A stretch of 6,447 bases of DNA from the NCBI GenBank assembly GCA_009780765.1, contig WQZK01000110.1:1-6447 (forward strand). The letters are read 5' to 3'. The stretch is from Defluviitaleaceae bacterium. Its GTDB lineage: Bacteria > Bacillota > Clostridia > Lachnospirales > UBA5962. Made by a program: the position numbers and the translations under genes. A model generated the notes under the pieces. That model ran no database searches and was not told the DNA's origin. It worked only from the letters and a program-made list of their open reading frames with translations. Shown in pieces: positions 4,988 through 6,447 of this stretch (its first letter is position 1; each line of letters starts with the position of its first letter).

Positions 4988-5188
4988 ATGAAATACGATA
5001 AATGCCCTAAATGCGGGTGCGATAAGTACTATACTAGAATGCGGGTTTGTGGAACTTCTGAACACTATCAAAGATTTGATGGCGAATATATTGATAACAG
5101 CCAATTGCATGATGGGATAATATATAAGGATTTATGGAAATATCCGCGTTGTGCGAACTGCGATTATAAGCTTAAGGAGGAAAAATAA
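4988..5188 (+). CDS. Small zinc-ribbon protein
   Basis: A 66-residue protein with AGGAGG at 4977-4982, 5 nt before the ATG. CPKC (Cys6, Cys9) and CANC (Cys55, Cys58) are the two knuckles of a zinc ribbon, with further cysteines at 11 and 21. Between them is an acidic, tyrosine-rich segment (EHYQRFDGEYIDNSQLHDG). Zinc ribbons of this size bind nucleic acid or proteins; no more specific role can be assigned. Its stop overlaps the next ATG by one base (TAATG), so translation of the AbrB-like protein is probably coupled to it. Confidence 0.75.
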   Translation: MKYDKCPKCGCDKYYTRMRVCGTSEHYQRFDGEYIDNSQLHDGIIYKDLWKYPRCANCDYKLKEEK

Positions 5189-5367
5189 TGGAAAAAGGTA
5201 AAATATTAGGCTTAACTAGAAGATTTGACGATACAGGAAGAATCTGTATACCTACAGAATATCGTAAGGTTTTGCAAATAAAAGATTGTGATGCTGTAGA
5301 AATATTTTTATATGAAAATGGTGTTTTCATTAAAAAGCCTGAAGAGGAAATGGTAGAAAATGATTAA
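5188..5367 (+). CDS. AbrB/SpoVT-like DNA-binding protein, single domain (59 aa)
   Basis: An intact frame from the ATG at 5188 to TAA 5365-5367, with AAGGAGG 7 nt upstream, overlapping the preceding stop by one base. The protein begins MEKGKILGLTRRFDDTGRIC and shows the swapped-hairpin AbrB pattern: RRFDDTGRICIPTEYRKVL at about 11-29, then a strand region IKDCDAVEIFLYENGVFIKK. This closely follows the N-terminal half of Bacillus AbrB (VDELGRVVIPIELRRTLGI...DALEIYV). Such proteins dimerise by interlocking hairpins and bind A/T-rich DNA, either as transition-type regulators or as antitoxins; no toxin partner is visible here. It lies 115 nt before a second, double-domain AbrB-like gene. Confidence 0.8.
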   Translation: MEKGKILGLTRRFDDTGRICIPTEYRKVLQIKDCDAVEIFLYENGVFIKKPEEEMVEND

Positions 5368-5381
5368 GTATATTGGACATG

Positions 5382-5410
5382 AAAAAACCGTTCTATATGC
5401 AGTAGAACGG
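5382..5410 (-). terminator. Intrinsic terminator, minus strand
   Basis: Read on the minus strand, CCGTTCTA, a 7-nt loop CTGCATA and TAGAACGG are followed directly by TTTTTTC. An 8-bp stem and six Ts make a classical factor-independent terminator. The plus strand has CTCAGATG after the stem, so it works only in the minus direction, where no protein gene is present. Confidence 0.7.
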
Positions 5411-5428
5411 CTCAGATGTAAATTATCC
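5382..5428 (-). ncRNA. Predicted small RNA (about 47 nt)
   Basis: A minus-strand promoter (5435-5463) and a minus-strand intrinsic terminator (5382-5410) frame a predicted transcript starting near G5428. Its first 15-18 bases, GGATAATTTACATCTGAG, would be single stranded, followed by the terminator hairpin and U-tail. It holds no start codon with a ribosome site, so it is non-coding. It lies opposite the interval between two plus-strand AbrB-like genes and would be perfectly complementary to any plus transcript reading across, so it could act in cis on the 5' leader of the second gene. No trans target was found in the window. It is a prediction from signal layout only. Confidence 0.5.
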
Positions 5429-5434
5429 AATATA

Positions 5435-5463
5435 ATAATATCATATGATTAACTTTGTGTCAA
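5435..5463 (-). promoter_or_regulatory. Minus-strand promoter for the predicted small RNA
   Basis: Minus-strand TTGACA (5458-5463) and TATTAT (5435-5440) are spaced by exactly 17 bp, matching the sigma-A consensus at eleven of twelve positions. The spacer contains the 10-bp palindrome ATCATATGAT, sharing its first base pair with the -10 (5440-5449), which could be an operator. Confidence 0.6.
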
Positions 5464-5482
5464 TAAATCAGGGGGTTAGCTA

Positions 5483-5797
5483 ATGATAAAAATTGAAAGC
5501 AGTTATATTATAGATTCAAGAGGACGAATTAGAATACCACCAATCTTTAGGGAAACATTTAACCTTAGTATATTTGACGAGCTTAAAGTGCTACCCGATG
5601 CAGAGGGGTTTGAAGTAAAAGTTATCAGTAATCATGTCTATAAAGAGAACGAGGTTAAATTTATGGACGAGCGTGGAAGTATAACCGTGCCGAAAAAAAT
5701 ACGTTTAGATAAAAGCTTCGTTAAAGGAGATAGATTTAGTGTTTATTTTTATAACAGTGATTCTTGTTTAAAATATAGACTAATTAGACGGTGTTGA
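5483..5797 (+). CDS. Tandem AbrB-like double-domain protein (104 aa)
   Basis: A protein of two similar halves. Residues about 5-50 contain IIDSRGRIRIPPIFRETF, then DELKVLPDAEGFEVKVI; residues about 57-102 contain FMDERGSITVPKKIRLDKSF, then DRFSVYFYNSDSCLKYRLI. Each half carries the D-x-R/E-G-x-I-x-V/I-P signature of the swapped-hairpin AbrB fold. A single AbrB unit needs two chains to form its barrel, so two in one chain could fold as a single-chain pseudo-dimer (inference). The start is the ATG at 5483 with AGGGGG 7 nt before it, a different ribosome site style from the genes upstream. No convincing own plus-strand promoter was seen, so it may depend on read-through from the early operon across the small RNA interval. 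Confidence 0.75.
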   Translation: MIKIESSYIIDSRGRIRIPPIFRETFNLSIFDELKVLPDAEGFEVKVISNHVYKENEVKFMDERGSITVPKKIRLDKSFVKGDRFSVYFYNSDSCLKYRLIRRC

Positions 5798-5839
5798 TTT
5801 GGCAAAAAATAAGATTTTAAAGTTTAGGGGGCGGTATCA

Positions 5840-6447
5840 TTGGCGGACTTCTTCGAGAGCATACGAGAGCTTTGTAAAGATAATGCAATTAAGTTATGTG
5901 AGCATTTCTTTCCGAATGGACATGCTCAAGGCAATTTGTGGACAGGGTTTACATCGCCTTTTCGCACAGATAATAATGCTGGCTCTGTGTATGTTTATTT
6001 AAATACTGGATTGTATCAAGATAGAACCACTGGCGATAATTTTAACTTTATTAGTATTGCCGAGAGAGTTTATGGATTAAAGCCATTTGATGCTGCAAAG
6101 AAAATTCAAGAAATTTTAGGAGCTTACGTTGATACTGTCCCATCAAAAAACAAGCAGAAACATAAAAATAAAGCCGAGTATGAAGTAATAATGCCTGTGC
6201 CTGATAATATTAAGCCTCCTCAAACAAATACATATGGGCTTGGTGTTCCGTTTGGCAAAGGTAGAGAAATGCAATGGATAAATCCTAGTAAGTTTTTTGT
6301 GTATCGAAATTCAGAAAAGAAAGTAATTTGCTGTGTTGCTAGATATGATTTGCCAAATGGCGAAAAAGATGTTAGGCCTGTAACTTGGGCTAGAAATAAA
6401 GAATCTAATAATTGTAGATGGCGATTAAAAGGCTTATCAGGAAGAAA
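5840..6447 (+). CDS. Phage primase/replication protein, N-terminal part (runs off window)
   Basis: The frame stays open from just after TAG 5825-5827 to the window end. The best start is the TTG at 5840, with AGGGGG (5826-5831) 8 nt upstream, giving MADFFESIRELCKDNAIKLC at the N-terminus; 202 complete codons are visible. Residues about 30-75 (GNLWTGFTSPFRTDNNAGSV, then LYQDRTTGDNFNFISIAERVYG) match the N-terminal template-recognition region of phage and plasmid primases, but without the CHC2 zinc cysteines. Residues about 162-200 (VICCVARYDLPNGEKDVRPV then TWARN...CRWRLKGLSG) resemble the segment that in many phage primase/helicase proteins precedes the Toprim domain. The catalytic part therefore lies beyond the window. 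It probably starts replication of the element. The exact subfamily is uncertain. Confidence 0.75.
   Translation, partial: MADFFESIRELCKDNAIKLCEHFFPNGHAQGNLWTGFTSPFRTDNNAGSVYVYLNTGLYQDRTTGDNFNFISIAERVYGLKPFDAAKKIQEILGAYVDTVPSKNKQKHKNKAEYEVIMPVPDNIKPPQTNTYGLGVPFGKGREMQWINPSKFFVYRNSEKKVICCVARYDLPNGEKDVRPVTWARNKESNNCRWRLKGLSGR

Larger units (their letters stand above)
5369..5434. repeat. Nested inverted repeats in the gap between the two AbrB-like genes
   Basis: An outer 9-bp perfect repeat, TATATTGGA (5369-5377) with TCCAATATA (5426-5434), encloses an inner 8-bp one, CCGTTCTA (5388-5395) with TAGAACGG (5403-5410). The outer repeat begins one base after the AbrB-like stop codon. A plus-strand transcript could fold the whole interval; the right outer arm lies just past the -10 of the minus-strand promoter described separately. 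Confidence 0.6.

Noticed and set aside
5188..5367. Antitoxin of a toxin-antitoxin pair
   Set aside because: AbrB-fold antitoxins normally precede a PemK/MazF or VapC toxin gene; the next gene here is another AbrB-like protein, and no toxin fold is seen.
5388..5410. Hairpin as a plus-strand terminator of the early operon
   Set aside because: On the plus strand the stem is followed by CTCAGATG with no T-run; the six-T run is only on the minus-strand side.
5799..6002. 67-codon plus-strand open frame starting TTG
   Set aside because: It has no ribosome site and overlaps, in another frame, the primase-like gene from 5840, which has AGGGGG, continues to the window end and shows family motifs.

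Overview
The window reads as the left end of an integrated phage-like element in a low-GC Gram-positive host, probably a Clostridia-type Bacillota. This rests on AGGAGG-type ribosome sites, GTG and TTG starts, TTGACA/TATAAT promoters, a large serine recombinase, and a host gene whose protein resembles clostridial substrate-binding proteins. The assignment is from motif recognition only; no database search was possible.

Layout. Positions 1-167 are non-coding host flank with several dyads, probably terminators. Positions 168-881 (minus) hold the 3' part of a host ABC-transporter substrate-binding protein gene that has lost its 5' part. The break lies where the element's serine recombinase gene (874-2301, minus) ends, so the element appears to have integrated into the host gene, with the attachment junction at about 858-885. 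Upstream of the recombinase, in the same direction, lie four tandem paralogous XRE-type helix-turn-helix genes at a spacing of about 263 bp. The last one carries an extra C-terminal region and its stop codon abuts the recombinase ribosome site. This five-gene unit is probably read from one minus-strand promoter at 3576-3603.

A divergent control region (3521-3711) separates it from the plus-strand early operon. The plus promoter at 3641-3669 has a perfect TTGACA-17-TATAAT layout and two GAACA-N3-TGTTC operators. It drives a Cro-like regulator (3712-3927), a 59-residue unknown protein, a BRO-type antirepressor, a small zinc-ribbon protein and a single-domain AbrB-like protein (5188-5367). After an intergenic gap come a double-domain AbrB-like protein (5483-5797) and the start of a primase-like replication protein (5840 to the window end), whose true frame begins at a TTG.

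Together this looks like a lysogeny/early-replication switch. Repressors and integrase face one way; Cro, antirepressor, small DNA-binding proteins and replication face the other. The most unusual points are the four-gene repressor array, and a probable small antisense RNA gene of about 47 nt (minus strand, 5382-5428) with its own promoter and terminator in the gap between the two AbrB-like genes. A repeated leader element that begins just after two stop codons of the plus operon is also notable.
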